Under the pieces are notes generated by a model. It ran no database searches, was not told the DNA's origin, and saw only the letters and a list, made by a program, of their open reading frames with translations. 64,000 bases of DNA. It comes from Acidovorax benzenivorans (lineage in GTDB: Bacteria; Pseudomonadota; Gammaproteobacteria; Burkholderiales; Burkholderiaceae_C). The stretch spans positions 1-64,000 of the forward strand of contig NZ_JAPCKI010000023.1 of NCBI RefSeq assembly GCF_028680575.1. The letters run 5' to 3'. This document shows, in pieces, positions 36,050 through 45,291 of the stretch. The translations under genes and the position numbers were made by a program. Within the stretch, counting starts at the first letter, position 1. The number at the start of each line of letters is the position of its first letter.

Positions 36050-37000
36050 ATGGCTCTCACGCGGTTCACCCTCAGGCAGTTCGAAGCCTTCTCAAGCGTT
36101 GCTGAAATGCGCAGCTTTGCAGCTGCGAGCGAACAGATGGGGTTGTCTTCATCAGCAGTCAGTCAACTCGTTGCTGAGCTCGAGTCCACCATTGGTTTTC
36201 GCGTGTTTGATCGCAATACAAGACGTGTAGAGCTGTCCAGTGCTGGTAGAGACTTTCTCGGCTCGGTCAAATCAGTGCTGAGACACGTTCACATGGCCGA
36301 ATCAGCGGCTTCTGACGTCAGAAACAGAGCCTCCGGCGTCGTGCGTATCGGCGCGCCCCTGGTGCTCGCGGGGGCCATTCTTCCTGCCGCAATCAAAGCC
36401 TTCTGCGAGACCCGTCCGAAGGTCGTCATTCGTGTCAGGGATACCCCTGTTGATGACCTTTTGGATCGCGTCGCCAGCGGTGATTTGGACTTGGCTGTGG
36501 GGCCGGATCGCAGCGGCATCGAACACGTTGAGACCATTCCCGTCTTTGACAGTCCGTGGGTACTGTGGTGCTCGCCTGCGCATCCTTTGGCGCAGCGCAA
36601 GTCCCTGAAATGGGCTGATTTGCGCAATGCTCACATCGTTGCTGCGGGGCGAGACCATGAGCGAAGCGTTGCGCAAATGCGCCTTAATGCCCCTGAAGGC
36701 TCGCGAGTGCTTCCAGTGGACGTGGTTGACAACGTCTCCACCGCCCTAGGCATTGCAGCCCAAGGTCTGGCGGCGACGTTGGCTCCGGCCTACATCTCCG
36801 TCATGGCAATGCCGTTGGGCCTGGTCATGCGGCGAGTCAAAGACCCGGAAGCGATTCGGCAGGTCTGCATTTATCGGTCCACGGTGCGCGCCGCCCCTCC
36901 GGCGGCGGAAGCGTTTGCCGAGTTTCTCAAGGAGTGGCTTCAGCAGTGGCAAGTCGATCAAGTTCGGCGGACACGGGCTCCACGGGCAACTGCGCGATAA
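36050..37000 (+). CDS. LysR-family regulator of the meta-cleavage operon
   Basis: A 316-residue LysR-type regulator. The N-terminal helix-turn-helix (about 5-62) reads TLRQFEAFSSVAEMRSFAAA and SSSAVSQLVAELES. The effector domain (from about 90) has GVVRIGAPLVLAGAILPAAI. It is divergent from hpaH, the standard layout for LysR control. Its 3' end overlaps, on the opposite strand, the tail of a decayed hpaD gene by about 74 bases. The inducer is likely an aromatic acid or pathway intermediate. Confidence 0.88.
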   Translation: MALTRFTLRQFEAFSSVAEMRSFAAASEQMGLSSSAVSQLVAELESTIGFRVFDRNTRRVELSSAGRDFLGSVKSVLRHVHMAESAASDVRNRASGVVRIGAPLVLAGAILPAAIKAFCETRPKVVIRVRDTPVDDLLDRVASGDLDLAVGPDRSGIEHVETIPVFDSPWVLWCSPAHPLAQRKSLKWADLRNAHIVAAGRDHERSVAQMRLNAPEGSRVLPVDVVDNVSTALGIAAQGLAATLAPAYISVMAMPLGLVMRRVKDPEAIRQVCIYRSTVRAAPPAAEAFAEFLKEWLQQWQVDQVRRTRAPRATAR

Positions 37001-37364
37001 CCTGTCCGGTCCCTGAGGCCACAAATATGGCGTGACTAGGTTTGCGTGCGCCTTGTAGTTCCCCCAGCCCAGAGCACCCAGAAGCATCGCCGTGTCGTGC
37101 ATCCATCCCTCGTCAGTGCAAGCTTTGGCATAGCTCGGGAGCATCGCCGTGAACTCCGCCCAGCGGCCCGCCTGCCACAGCTCCAAGGTACGCAAGTCGC
37201 ACTGCCGATTGAATTCGTCGCTGATCTCGTAAGGCCGGTTTAGAACGTCCTGGTTGTCGTGAATCCGATGGGATAGCGAGCCGCTGGCGATCAATGCGCC
37301 ATGGTTTCCTGCCACGCAATGGCCTGCGCCAACACTTCGTAGAGCACCTCGTGGATGTCGTCAT
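36927..37364 (-). pseudogene. hpaD: Remnant of a second, E. coli-type hpaD (3' part, frameshifted)
   Basis: Read on the minus strand, the fragment gives GALIASGSLSHRI, EFNRQCDLRTLELW, EGWMHDTAMLLGALGW and, after a frame change near 37025, FVASGTGQVIAQLP. These match the C-terminal half of E. coli-type 3,4-dihydroxyphenylacetate 2,3-dioxygenase in order. A second frame change near 37310 separates it from the upstream VLAQAIAWQ segment, which resembles HpaD but is now the C terminus of the amidohydrolase. The 5' half is gone. The left limit is the stop at 36927; the right limit is approximate. It is the residue of a gene replaced by rearrangement. Confidence 0.75.
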
Positions 37365-39189
37365 GGTTGGCGTGCGATGTCAGAACGAGCGAGGCCTGGT
37401 TCAGGTCAAATGCGGCCTGCGGCGGGTTCACCTGTACCGACGCCATCGGACGGATCTCGCTTTCAGGCAGCTTCTTGCCGCCAAATATCACGCCCCAGAT
37501 CTTGATGTCCTTGATGTGCGCGGGCTTGACGGCCAACGGGTTCTCTTCGAGCACCGTGAAGTCGGCCATCTTACCGGCCTCGATGCTGCCGACAATGTCT
37601 TCCATGCCAATCATGCGTGCCGCATCCAGCGTGACCATGCGCAAGGCCTGCTGGGCCGTGACGCGTTCCTCGGCTGCCATCACCTTTCCGCTTTGCCCGA
37701 AACGGTTGACGGCGACCCACATAGAGGTCAGAGGCAGCGGTGCGGCCACCGGCGTATCGTGGTGCAAACCGACCTTCATGCCGGCGTTGAGCATGGTGCG
37801 CAGGGGTGAGCTGCTGTGCGAGCGGTCGGTGCCGAAGTGTGGCGCATTGAACTCACCGCGCAGGTAGGGATACCAGCCGTTGACGCTGGCCTGTGCGCCC
37901 AGTGCGCCCAATTTTTCCGCCTCGGTCTGACCGAGGATGCCCACGTGTTCAACCGTGAAGCGGTGGTCAAAGCGCGGGTGCTCGGCCTGCAGCTTGGCCA
38001 ACGTGTCCGCGACTGCTTTCTGGCTGTCCTGCCCGTTGGAGTGCACATGGATGCGAAAGCCTGCGTTCCACCAGGGCTCCATGTCGGCGGCGAGGCGCTC
38101 GGGTGGCGTCAGCCAGATGCCCTTGTGCCCGTCGACATAGCCCGGACTGCCAATCTGCATGCCCAGTGCAACGAAGGAGTCGTCGCTGAAGAACTTGGCG
38201 CCGCTGTAGCGGAACTTGTTGGTGTTGGACTTTTGCAGATCGCGGACATAGTCGATGTAGTTCGGCAAGGCCGCATAGGTGGCTGCGTTGATGACGGCAT
38301 TGGTGCGCAAGGCCACATTGGGCCGTTGCAGGAATTCGGCCACCTTGCCTTCTTCGAGCTTGCGGTTGACGATGCCCCAGGCCAGGTCACCGTAGGAGGT
38401 GATGCCGCCACGGCGCATCAGGTCCGCCCCGCTTTGCAGCAAGGGCCCCAGGTTCTCCGGTGAAAGCATGGCACCAACGAGCGGCAGAAGGATGGGCAAG
38501 CTGGCGTTGTTGCCGATGAAGATTCCGGTGAAATCGCCATTGGCATCCAGTTCGACACCCGGCACCTTCTTGAAGGCTTCCGTGAGCTTGGCGCGCTGGA
38601 GCATGGCCGTGTTCAGGTAGCCGTTGTGCTCGGAAGCGTCCCAGACATAGATCGGCCGTGTGGTCGAAATTGCATCCAACTGTGCCTTGTCAAGGTGGCC
38701 GCCACTGGCCACGGCGTCGTAGCCCCAGGCCACCAGCACGTCGTTGGGATTCTTCATGTTGCGGTCGTATTCACGCAGGCGCTCGATCACCGCTTCCTTG
38801 GTCTTGAGCCCCTTCTTCGCCGGGCCATAGGGCATGACGGTGTCGTAATACGCGACATTGGGCAGCGAAGCGACGATGGCCATGGGCAGCACGTGCTGAT
38901 GCGGATCGACGAAACCCGGCACCAGGACCTTGCCTTCAAAGCTGCGGTCGATCATGGTGGCGTGGCGATCAGTCCAGGGCTTGAGGTCCTCCAGCGTGCG
39001 GCCGACTGACACGATGCGCTCTCCCTGCACGGCCACGGCTGTACCTTCCGGCCAGCCGGGATTCATGGTGATGATCTTCTTGGCGGTGTACACCGTCACG
39101 GGTGCATCGGAGCCGCCCGGAACCTGGGCGCTGCCCATGGCGGCGCAGAGCGCGAGTGTTGCCGCGGAAATAAGTTGTTTTGTCTTCAT
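37291..39189 (-). CDS. Secreted YtcJ-like amidohydrolase, C terminus possibly fused to hpaD remnant
   Basis: A 632-residue amidohydrolase-3 family protein with a signal peptide (MKTKQLISAATLALCAAMGSAQ region). Metal-binding motifs include VDPHQHVLPM, HVHSNGQDSQKAVADTL, FTVEHVGILG and GLHHDTPVAAP. The family hydrolyses cyclic amides, hydroxamates or N-acyl compounds; the substrate here is unknown. Residues after about 590 look foreign: VLAQAIAWQETMAH leads into an hpaD remnant, suggesting an in-frame fusion. It is the last gene of the plausible operon amidohydrolase/BASS/FAD oxidase/IOR. ATG 39189 follows GAGGAGA. Confidence 0.78.
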   Translation of the reverse strand: MKTKQLISAATLALCAAMGSAQVPGGSDAPVTVYTAKKIITMNPGWPEGTAVAVQGERIVSVGRTLEDLKPWTDRHATMIDRSFEGKVLVPGFVDPHQHVLPMAIVASLPNVAYYDTVMPYGPAKKGLKTKEAVIERLREYDRNMKNPNDVLVAWGYDAVASGGHLDKAQLDAISTTRPIYVWDASEHNGYLNTAMLQRAKLTEAFKKVPGVELDANGDFTGIFIGNNASLPILLPLVGAMLSPENLGPLLQSGADLMRRGGITSYGDLAWGIVNRKLEEGKVAEFLQRPNVALRTNAVINAATYAALPNYIDYVRDLQKSNTNKFRYSGAKFFSDDSFVALGMQIGSPGYVDGHKGIWLTPPERLAADMEPWWNAGFRIHVHSNGQDSQKAVADTLAKLQAEHPRFDHRFTVEHVGILGQTEAEKLGALGAQASVNGWYPYLRGEFNAPHFGTDRSHSSSPLRTMLNAGMKVGLHHDTPVAAPLPLTSMWVAVNRFGQSGKVMAAEERVTAQQALRMVTLDAARMIGMEDIVGSIEAGKMADFTVLEENPLAVKPAHIKDIKIWGVIFGGKKLPESEIRPMASVQVNPPQAAFDLNQASLVLTSHANHDDIHEVLYEVLAQAIAWQETMAH

Positions 39190-39271
39190 TGGATGTCTCC
39201 TCTTATCATTTTTTATCGGGAACAGATTTGGAACGGGTGCGTTTCAGTGGGGGGGGGAAGATGTCTCTTTC

Positions 39272-40138
39272 TCAGGCTGTTGTCGTGAAGCGGCGCATGA
39301 TGTTGGCGAACAGCAATCCACCCACGTACATCAGCACCCCATAGAGCACGCCTGGCACGGCCATGGCGTCCTGTTTGAGCACCGTGGTGGCAATCACCAA
39401 GGCCAGTGCGGCGTTTTGGATGGCGGTCTCGATGCCCAAAGTCACCGACTGGCGACGCGACAAACGTGCCAGCCAGGCAACGATGAATCCAATGGCCAGC
39501 ATGGTCAGGTTCAGACCCAGGGCAAATGGCGCCAGGGTGGTGAAGTTGTCGCGCAACAAGGGCCAGTTCTTGATGATCGCCAGGACCAGAATGATCAGGA
39601 AAAGAACCGTCGCAATGCGGGTCGCCACGGGCTCACGGCGTTGCGTTGCGGCAGGCCACAGGTGGCGCAGCAGCATGCCTACGCCCACCGGCAAGGCGAG
39701 CATCATGAAGACCTGTCCCATCATCATGCGCACGGGCACCTCCACCGTCTGTTGCGTACCCATGAAATGGCCCAGCGACCAGGCCACGATGAAGGGCAGC
39801 GTGAAGATGGTCAGCACACTGGCCACGGCGGTAAAGCTCACGGCCAGCGCCACGTCACCGCGCGCAATGTAGGTCAGGATGTTCGAGGTCGCACCAGTTG
39901 GGCACGAGGCCACAATCATGAAACCGACCGCAAACGCACCGGTGATGCCGAAGGTCTGCACCATCAGGTAGCACACCAGCGGCAGCAACACGAAGTGGCA
40001 GCCCACGCCAACCAGCAGGGCGCGCGGCTGCGCCACGATGCGCCGGAAATCGGCCGGGGTAAGCCCCAGCCCGAGTGAAAGCATGATGAATGCCAGACTG
40101 GCCGGCAAGAAAATGGTAGAAACAATATCGCTTTGCAT
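39272..40138 (-). CDS. Bile acid:sodium symporter family (BASS) transporter
   Basis: A 288-residue inner-membrane protein with about nine or ten hydrophobic segments. Family features include MLSLGLGLTPADFRRI and the helix-break motif ASCPTGATSNILTYIARGD. BASS proteins import organic anions, such as pyruvate or other 2-oxoacids, with sodium. ATG 40138 follows AGGAGA. It lies between the amidohydrolase and a D-2-hydroxyacid oxidase, so an aromatic 2-hydroxy- or 2-oxoacid is a reasonable substrate guess. Confidence 0.85.
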   Translation of the reverse strand: MQSDIVSTIFLPASLAFIMLSLGLGLTPADFRRIVAQPRALLVGVGCHFVLLPLVCYLMVQTFGITGAFAVGFMIVASCPTGATSNILTYIARGDVALAVSFTAVASVLTIFTLPFIVAWSLGHFMGTQQTVEVPVRMMMGQVFMMLALPVGVGMLLRHLWPAATQRREPVATRIATVLFLIILVLAIIKNWPLLRDNFTTLAPFALGLNLTMLAIGFIVAWLARLSRRQSVTLGIETAIQNAALALVIATTVLKQDAMAVPGVLYGVLMYVGGLLFANIMRRFTTTA

Positions 40139-40205
40139 GGGGGTATCTCCTAAATAGTTATTGGTTTGTTAATCAAGTGAACTTCAAATTGAGTCCGGGA
40201 GGCGG

Positions 40206-41582
40206 TCAAAAAATCTTTCCCTGGTTCAAGATGTGCTTTGGATCGAGCGCCTGCTTCAGCGTGCGCATCAATGCGATTTCATTGGGGTTGCGGCTGATGG
40301 GCAACCAGGGCTTTTTCTCCAGGCCGATGCCATGTTCGGCCGACACCGAACCGGAAAACGCCCGAAGGCCCTCATAGACCAGGGCTTCAATCCGGGGCCG
40401 CAGAGCCAGGTAGTCCGGTGCGGGAACCTGGACGATCACGTGCAGATTGCCGTCGCCCAAATGCCCGAACACCCACAGCCGGTGTTCACCAATCTCCTGC
40501 GGCAGGGCCGCGCGTAGCCTGGCGACAAAGGCCTCCATTTCCACGATCGGCAAGGACACATCGAAGACCACCGGCGCGCCACCCACGGTGACTTGCATGA
40601 CATCGTCGCGCAGCGCCCAGAACGCCTGCACATCGGCATCGGAGTGCGCGATGGCGGCGTCCGCGATCAGGCCGTGTTCCAGGGCCGTTTCCAGCGCCGC
40701 ATTGAAACGCTGGCTGTCGGCTTCACGGTCTGCGCCCAGGCTTTCGACCAGCACGTAGTACGGAAAGCCTGCGTCAATAGGCGGCTGGCCCTTGGCCGGC
40801 GGAGTGCTGACCAGCTGGTAGAAAGACTGCCACATCACCTCGAAGGCCGACAGCGCGCCGCCCAAGGATCGGTCCATGTGCTTGAGCAGATTTGCCACCG
40901 CATCGAAACTCTCGACCGCGACCAGCGCCGCCTGGTGGCTTTGCGGTTTTTCACGCAGCCGCAGCACCAGCCGCGTAATGACACCCAAGGTGCCTTCCGA
41001 GCCGATGAACAGCTGCTTCAGGTCATAGCCGGTGTTGTTCTTGATCAGCCGGTTCATGGACGACACCACCGTGCCGTCGGCCAGCACGGCCTCCAGGCCC
41101 AGCACCATATCGCGCATCATTCCGTAGCGGATCACCCGGTTGCCGCCGGCATTGGTCGCGGCATTGCCCCCCAGCGTGGCCGAGCCGCGGGCCCCCAGGT
41201 CCAGCGGGAAGATCAGGTCATGGGCATCCACGGCCTCTTGCAGCGCTTGCAGCACCACACCCGCCTGCACCGTTGCCGTGCGCTGACGGACATCGATGTC
41301 TTCAATGCGGCGCATGGACTCCAGGGAAAGAATGACCTCTGCCGTGGATGCATCGGCACCGTGCACCAGGCCGGTCAGCCCGCCCTGCGTCACCACGCCA
41401 ATGCCCTGCGCATGGCACCAGGCCAGCACCGTGGAAACCTCCTCGGTGGTGGACGGCCGCACCATGGCCTGTGCCGTCAGCGTGTCCGCACGGTGAGCGC
41501 CTGCGCTGCGCGTGGCCAGCGTCGTGGCGTCCAACACCGCGGTTTCGTCCACCAGCGCACGAAGAGATTCGACAATGTTCAT
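40206..41582 (-). CDS. FAD-linked D-2-hydroxyacid dehydrogenase, copy 2
   Basis: A 458-residue flavoenzyme with the same two-domain layout as the protein at 32,893. Motifs are [62 protein letters not shown] and SAEHGIGLEKKPWL. ATG 41582 follows GGAGA and lies 21 bases after the IOR gene. Oxidation of an aryl-lactate to the arylpyruvate used by IOR is the likely role, inferred from the neighbour. Confidence 0.85.
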   Translation of the reverse strand: MNIVESLRALVDETAVLDATTLATRSAGAHRADTLTAQAMVRPSTTEEVSTVLAWCHAQGIGVVTQGGLTGLVHGADASTAEVILSLESMRRIEDIDVRQRTATVQAGVVLQALQEAVDAHDLIFPLDLGARGSATLGGNAATNAGGNRVIRYGMMRDMVLGLEAVLADGTVVSSMNRLIKNNTGYDLKQLFIGSEGTLGVITRLVLRLREKPQSHQAALVAVESFDAVANLLKHMDRSLGGALSAFEVMWQSFYQLVSTPPAKGQPPIDAGFPYYVLVESLGADREADSQRFNAALETALEHGLIADAAIAHSDADVQAFWALRDDVMQVTVGGAPVVFDVSLPIVEMEAFVARLRAALPQEIGEHRLWVFGHLGDGNLHVIVQVPAPDYLALRPRIEALVYEGLRAFSGSVSAEHGIGLEKKPWLPISRNPNEIALMRTLKQALDPKHILNQGKIF

Positions 41583-41603
41583 ACCGTCTCCTTGTGCGCC
41601 CGC

Positions 41604-44600
41604 TCAGGCCGCTTGAATGGTTTGCTCAACCGGGGCTGCCAGCAGTTCAGCCCGCTCGGCGGCGGCCTTCTGGGCAGCCGCCTCGCGCACATGGCCATAG
41701 CCGCGTATCGTTTGCGGCAAGGCAGCCAGCTTGAGCACTAGATCCAGCGGACGCTTGCCGGGCTGGGCCAGCAGGTCTTCGATGTCATGTTCGAATTCAT
41801 CCAGAAGCCGGTGCGCCAGCTGGCGTTCGGCGTTGTTGCGAAACGGGTCCAACCATGATCCGCGCAGGCCGCGCAACGTGTTCATCAGTTTGAATACGCT
41901 CATCACCCAGGGGCCGAGCTCGGTCTTGCGCACCTTGCCCGTGACGGCGTCCTTCCGGGCGAAAGGCCAGGCTCCCAGATGGAAGTGGAGCTTGAAGTCA
42001 CCTTCGAAGGTGCTTTGTAGCTGTTGCGCGAAGGCGTCCGAGGTGTAGAGCCGCGCCACCTCCCACTCGTCCTTGATGGCCAGCAGCTTGAAATAGCTGA
42101 TCGCCACCGTCTGGGCCAAGCGCCCGTGAGCCTTCAAACGCGAGTCCAGCGCGGCCACCCGCTCGACCAGGCTGCGGTAGCGTTGGGCGTAGGCGACGCC
42201 GTCGTATTCGGCCAAAAACTTGGCATGGCGCGCGGTCAACTGCGCTAGTGTTTCGCGCTCCCGTGGCACGAACTTCACCACCGCAGTCGGGGTAGCCTGG
42301 TCGCGCACGGAGGCCAGGTCGGTGGCGGCGCGGCGGCCCCACAGGAACGCATTGCGGTTGAATTCCACCTGCGTGCCGTTGAGTTCAATGGCCCGGTCCA
42401 GCGCGGCCAGCGAGACCGGAATCCAGCCGCGCTGCCAGGCCGCGCCCAGCATGAACATATTGGCCGCCACGCTGTCGCCCAGCAGGGCCTTGGCCAGCTC
42501 GATGCCATTGGCCGCAAACACCGCGTCGCCACAGGCCGCCTGGATGTTTTTCAGCATGGCGTCGCCGTCCACCGACCAATCCGGGTTGCGCGAGAAATCC
42601 GAGGTTGGAATCACATCGGTGCAGACCACGGCGCGGGTGCGACCGCTCTGCATGCGGGACAAGGCTTCGTCACCGGCGGAAACGATCAGGTCGCAGCCGA
42701 TCACGGTGTCGGCCTGGCCCGGTGCGATGCGCGTGGCGTGCAACTGGCTGGCGTCGGCCGCGATGTGCACGTGCGAGAGCACGGCACCGTATTTTTGCGA
42801 CAGGCCGGTGATATCCAGGATCGAGCAGGCCAGGCCGTCGATGTGCGCGGCCATGCCCAGGATTTGCCCGATGGTGACCACGCCGGTGCCGCCGATGCCC
42901 GCCACCAGCACCGACATGCTGCGCGTGGGGCGTTGCACATCTGGCATGGGTGGCACGGGCAGGGCCGGCTGCGTGCCTGCGCCAGCCTTGACCGGCTTGC
43001 GCAGGGTGCCGCCGTGCACCGTGACGAAGCTGGGGCAAAAACCTTCCACGCAGGTGTAGTCCTTGTTGCAGCTGCTCTGGTTGATCTGGCGCTTGCGGCC
43101 CAGCGGTGTTTCCAGCGGTTCGATGGACAGGCAGTTGGAGGCCGTGCTGCAATCGCCGCAGCCTTCACACACCGCGGCGTTGATGAAGGAGCGCTTGGCC
43201 GGGTCGGCCCATTTGCCGCGCTTGCGCAGGCGGCGGCGTTCCGTGGCGCAAGGCTGTTCGTAGATCATCACGGTCACACCCTGGACCGTGCGCAGGTGCA
43301 GTTGCACCGCCTCCAGGTTGTCGCGGTGGTGCACCGAGACCTGGGGGCCAAACTGGCTGCCCTGGTATTTTTCAGGCTCGTCGCTGACCAGCGCAATTTC
43401 GCGCACGCCTTCGGCCAGCAGCTCGGCAATGGTCTGCGGAATGCCCAGGTCGCCGTCGATGGGCTGGCCCCCGGTCATCGACACAAAGCCATTGACCAGC
43501 AGCTTGTAGGTCATGTTGACCTTGCCGGCAATAGCCTGGCGGATGGCGAGGAAGCCGCTGTGGAAATAGGTGCCGTCGCCCATGTTGGCGAACACATGCG
43601 ATTCGTCGGTGAAGGGCGACTGGCCCAGCCACATCACGCCTTCACCGCCCATCTGCGACACGGTGCCGGTCTTCTTGGGGTCGAGCAGCATGGCAATGGT
43701 GTGGCAGCCGATGCCGGCCAGCGCGCGCGAGCCGTCCACCACCTTGGTGGATCGGTTGTGCGGGCAGCCCGAACAGAAGCTGGCATTGCGTTGCGGCTGC
43801 GGCGGCTTCGGGCCGGGCAGGGTGATGGGCGCCAGACCGCAGGCCGGGTCCAGCTGGCGCAGCAGATCGGTCAGCACCTTGGCCACGATCAGCGGCGAAA
43901 TCTCGGCGTTGTTGGGGAACACGCGCGCCGCCGTGCCGCCATAGGTGGGAGCGCCCGCGCTCTTGCCGATGACCTTTGGCGCGATTGGCAACCCCAGGTC
44001 GTAGAGGATGGACTTGATCTGGTCTTCGAGCAGGGGGCGCTTTTCTTCCACCACCACCAGCATCGCGGCGTCCTGTGCCGCTTCGCGGACGAACTCCGGG
44101 TCCAGCGGCCACAGCATGCCGACCTTGGCAATGCGTATGCCCATGGCGGCCAGTTGCGCGTCGTCCCAGCCCAGTTCCATGACGGCCTGCAACACATCTT
44201 GGTAGGCCTTGCCCGCCGCCACAATGGCCAGGCGCGGCTGGGCCGCAGCGTGCGTAACGCGGTTCAGGCCGTTGGCCCGTGCGTAGGCCATCACGGCGGC
44301 GAGCTTGTGGTTGTAGAGCCGGTCTTCGCCGATCAGGGGCATGTCGAAGGTGCGGATATTCAGGCTGGGTGCGCCAAACGGGTTGGGAGCCGGAAGCGAC
44401 GGCACGGGCGGCAGGGTGATGGGCGGCCAATCGGGCGCCACGCGGATGGTGCCGCCGCCTTCGACCACATCGGTCACCACCTTCATGCCGACCCAACAGC
44501 CCGAAAAACGGGACATGGCAATGCCGTGCAGCCCGAAGTCCAGCAGTTCCTGGGTGTTCGACGGGTACAGCACCGGCATGCCGGTGGCTATGAACAGCTG

Positions 44601-45122
44601 GTCGGAGAAATTGGCGATGGTGGAGGACTTGGCGCCGTGGTCATCCCCGGCCAGGGCAATCACACCGCCCAGCGGCGAGGTGCCTGCGGTGTTTGCGTGG
44701 CGCAGCGCATCGACGCTGCGGTCCACCCCCGGACCCTTGCCGTACCAGATGCCAAAAACCCCGTCCACCCGCGCACCGGGGAAGTTGCCCACGTGCTGGG
44801 AGCCCCAGATGGCGGTGGCCGCCAGGTCCTCGTTCATGCCGGGCTGAAAGACGATGTTGTGTTCCTTCAACACGGCCTTGGCCTGCCATAGGTCCATGTC
44901 GTAGCGGCCTAGCGGGGAGCCGCGGTAGCCCGAGATGTAGCCGCCGGTGTTCTTGCCCTCGGCCGCGTCGCGCATGCGCTGCTGGATCGGCAGGCGCGCC
45001 AGGGCCTGGGTGCCCGATACAAAGATCCGGCCCTGCTGCTTGCGGTACTTATCGTCCAACTTCACGTCCGGGTTTGCCAGGGGCGTGTTGCTCGGCGCCG
45101 TTTCGGCGAGGGTTTGCTGCAT
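41604..45122 (-). CDS. Indolepyruvate ferredoxin oxidoreductase, fused alpha-beta form
   Basis: An 1172-residue cytoplasmic enzyme that joins the thiamine-diphosphate subunit, a ferredoxin-like Cys region and the gamma-type subunit in one chain, the usual single-chain size. Visible motifs are GYISGYRGSPLGRYD at the N terminus, FCSGCPHNRST, a Cys cluster (CEGCGDC near residue 655, then SCNKDYTCVEGFCPSF) and GIGGTGVVTIGQILGMAAH. It oxidatively decarboxylates arylpyruvates to arylacetyl-CoA with ferredoxin as acceptor. It is the first gene of its operon and divergent from an AraC-type regulator. Confidence 0.9.
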   Translation of the reverse strand: MQQTLAETAPSNTPLANPDVKLDDKYRKQQGRIFVSGTQALARLPIQQRMRDAAEGKNTGGYISGYRGSPLGRYDMDLWQAKAVLKEHNIVFQPGMNEDLAATAIWGSQHVGNFPGARVDGVFGIWYGKGPGVDRSVDALRHANTAGTSPLGGVIALAGDDHGAKSSTIANFSDQLFIATGMPVLYPSNTQELLDFGLHGIAMSRFSGCWVGMKVVTDVVEGGGTIRVAPDWPPITLPPVPSLPAPNPFGAPSLNIRTFDMPLIGEDRLYNHKLAAVMAYARANGLNRVTHAAAQPRLAIVAAGKAYQDVLQAVMELGWDDAQLAAMGIRIAKVGMLWPLDPEFVREAAQDAAMLVVVEEKRPLLEDQIKSILYDLGLPIAPKVIGKSAGAPTYGGTAARVFPNNAEISPLIVAKVLTDLLRQLDPACGLAPITLPGPKPPQPQRNASFCSGCPHNRSTKVVDGSRALAGIGCHTIAMLLDPKKTGTVSQMGGEGVMWLGQSPFTDESHVFANMGDGTYFHSGFLAIRQAIAGKVNMTYKLLVNGFVSMTGGQPIDGDLGIPQTIAELLAEGVREIALVSDEPEKYQGSQFGPQVSVHHRDNLEAVQLHLRTVQGVTVMIYEQPCATERRRLRKRGKWADPAKRSFINAAVCEGCGDCSTASNCLSIEPLETPLGRKRQINQSSCNKDYTCVEGFCPSFVTVHGGTLRKPVKAGAGTQPALPVPPMPDVQRPTRSMSVLVAGIGGTGVVTIGQILGMAAHIDGLACSILDITGLSQKYGAVLSHVHIAADASQLHATRIAPGQADTVIGCDLIVSAGDEALSRMQSGRTRAVVCTDVIPTSDFSRNPDWSVDGDAMLKNIQAACGDAVFAANGIELAKALLGDSVAANMFMLGAAWQRGWIPVSLAALDRAIELNGTQVEFNRNAFLWGRRAATDLASVRDQATPTAVVKFVPRERETLAQLTARHAKFLAEYDGVAYAQRYRSLVERVAALDSRLKAHGRLAQTVAISYFKLLAIKDEWEVARLYTSDAFAQQLQSTFEGDFKLHFHLGAWPFARKDAVTGKVRKTELGPWVMSVFKLMNTLRGLRGSWLDPFRNNAERQLAHRLLDEFEHDIEDLLAQPGKRPLDLVLKLAALPQTIRGYGHVREAAAQKAAAERAELLAAPVEQTIQAA

Positions 45123-45291
45123 GCCTTGTCTCCGTCTTTGTTATGGGTTACACGTTCCAAGAAATATCTCTGGTTCAACAAGGACGCTCAAGGTGCGCGC
45201 AGGACAGACGGTGTCCATTTCGGACAAAATGCGGCCTGCACCTGCGCCAGAAATTTGTGCAGGCCCCAGGTGTTGGAGGCAAAGAGAAAAA

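Noticed and set aside
42738-44891. Plus-strand ORF of 717 codons
   Set aside because: It is antisense to the indolepyruvate ferredoxin oxidoreductase gene and has shadow-type composition rich in His, Gln, Arg and Gly.
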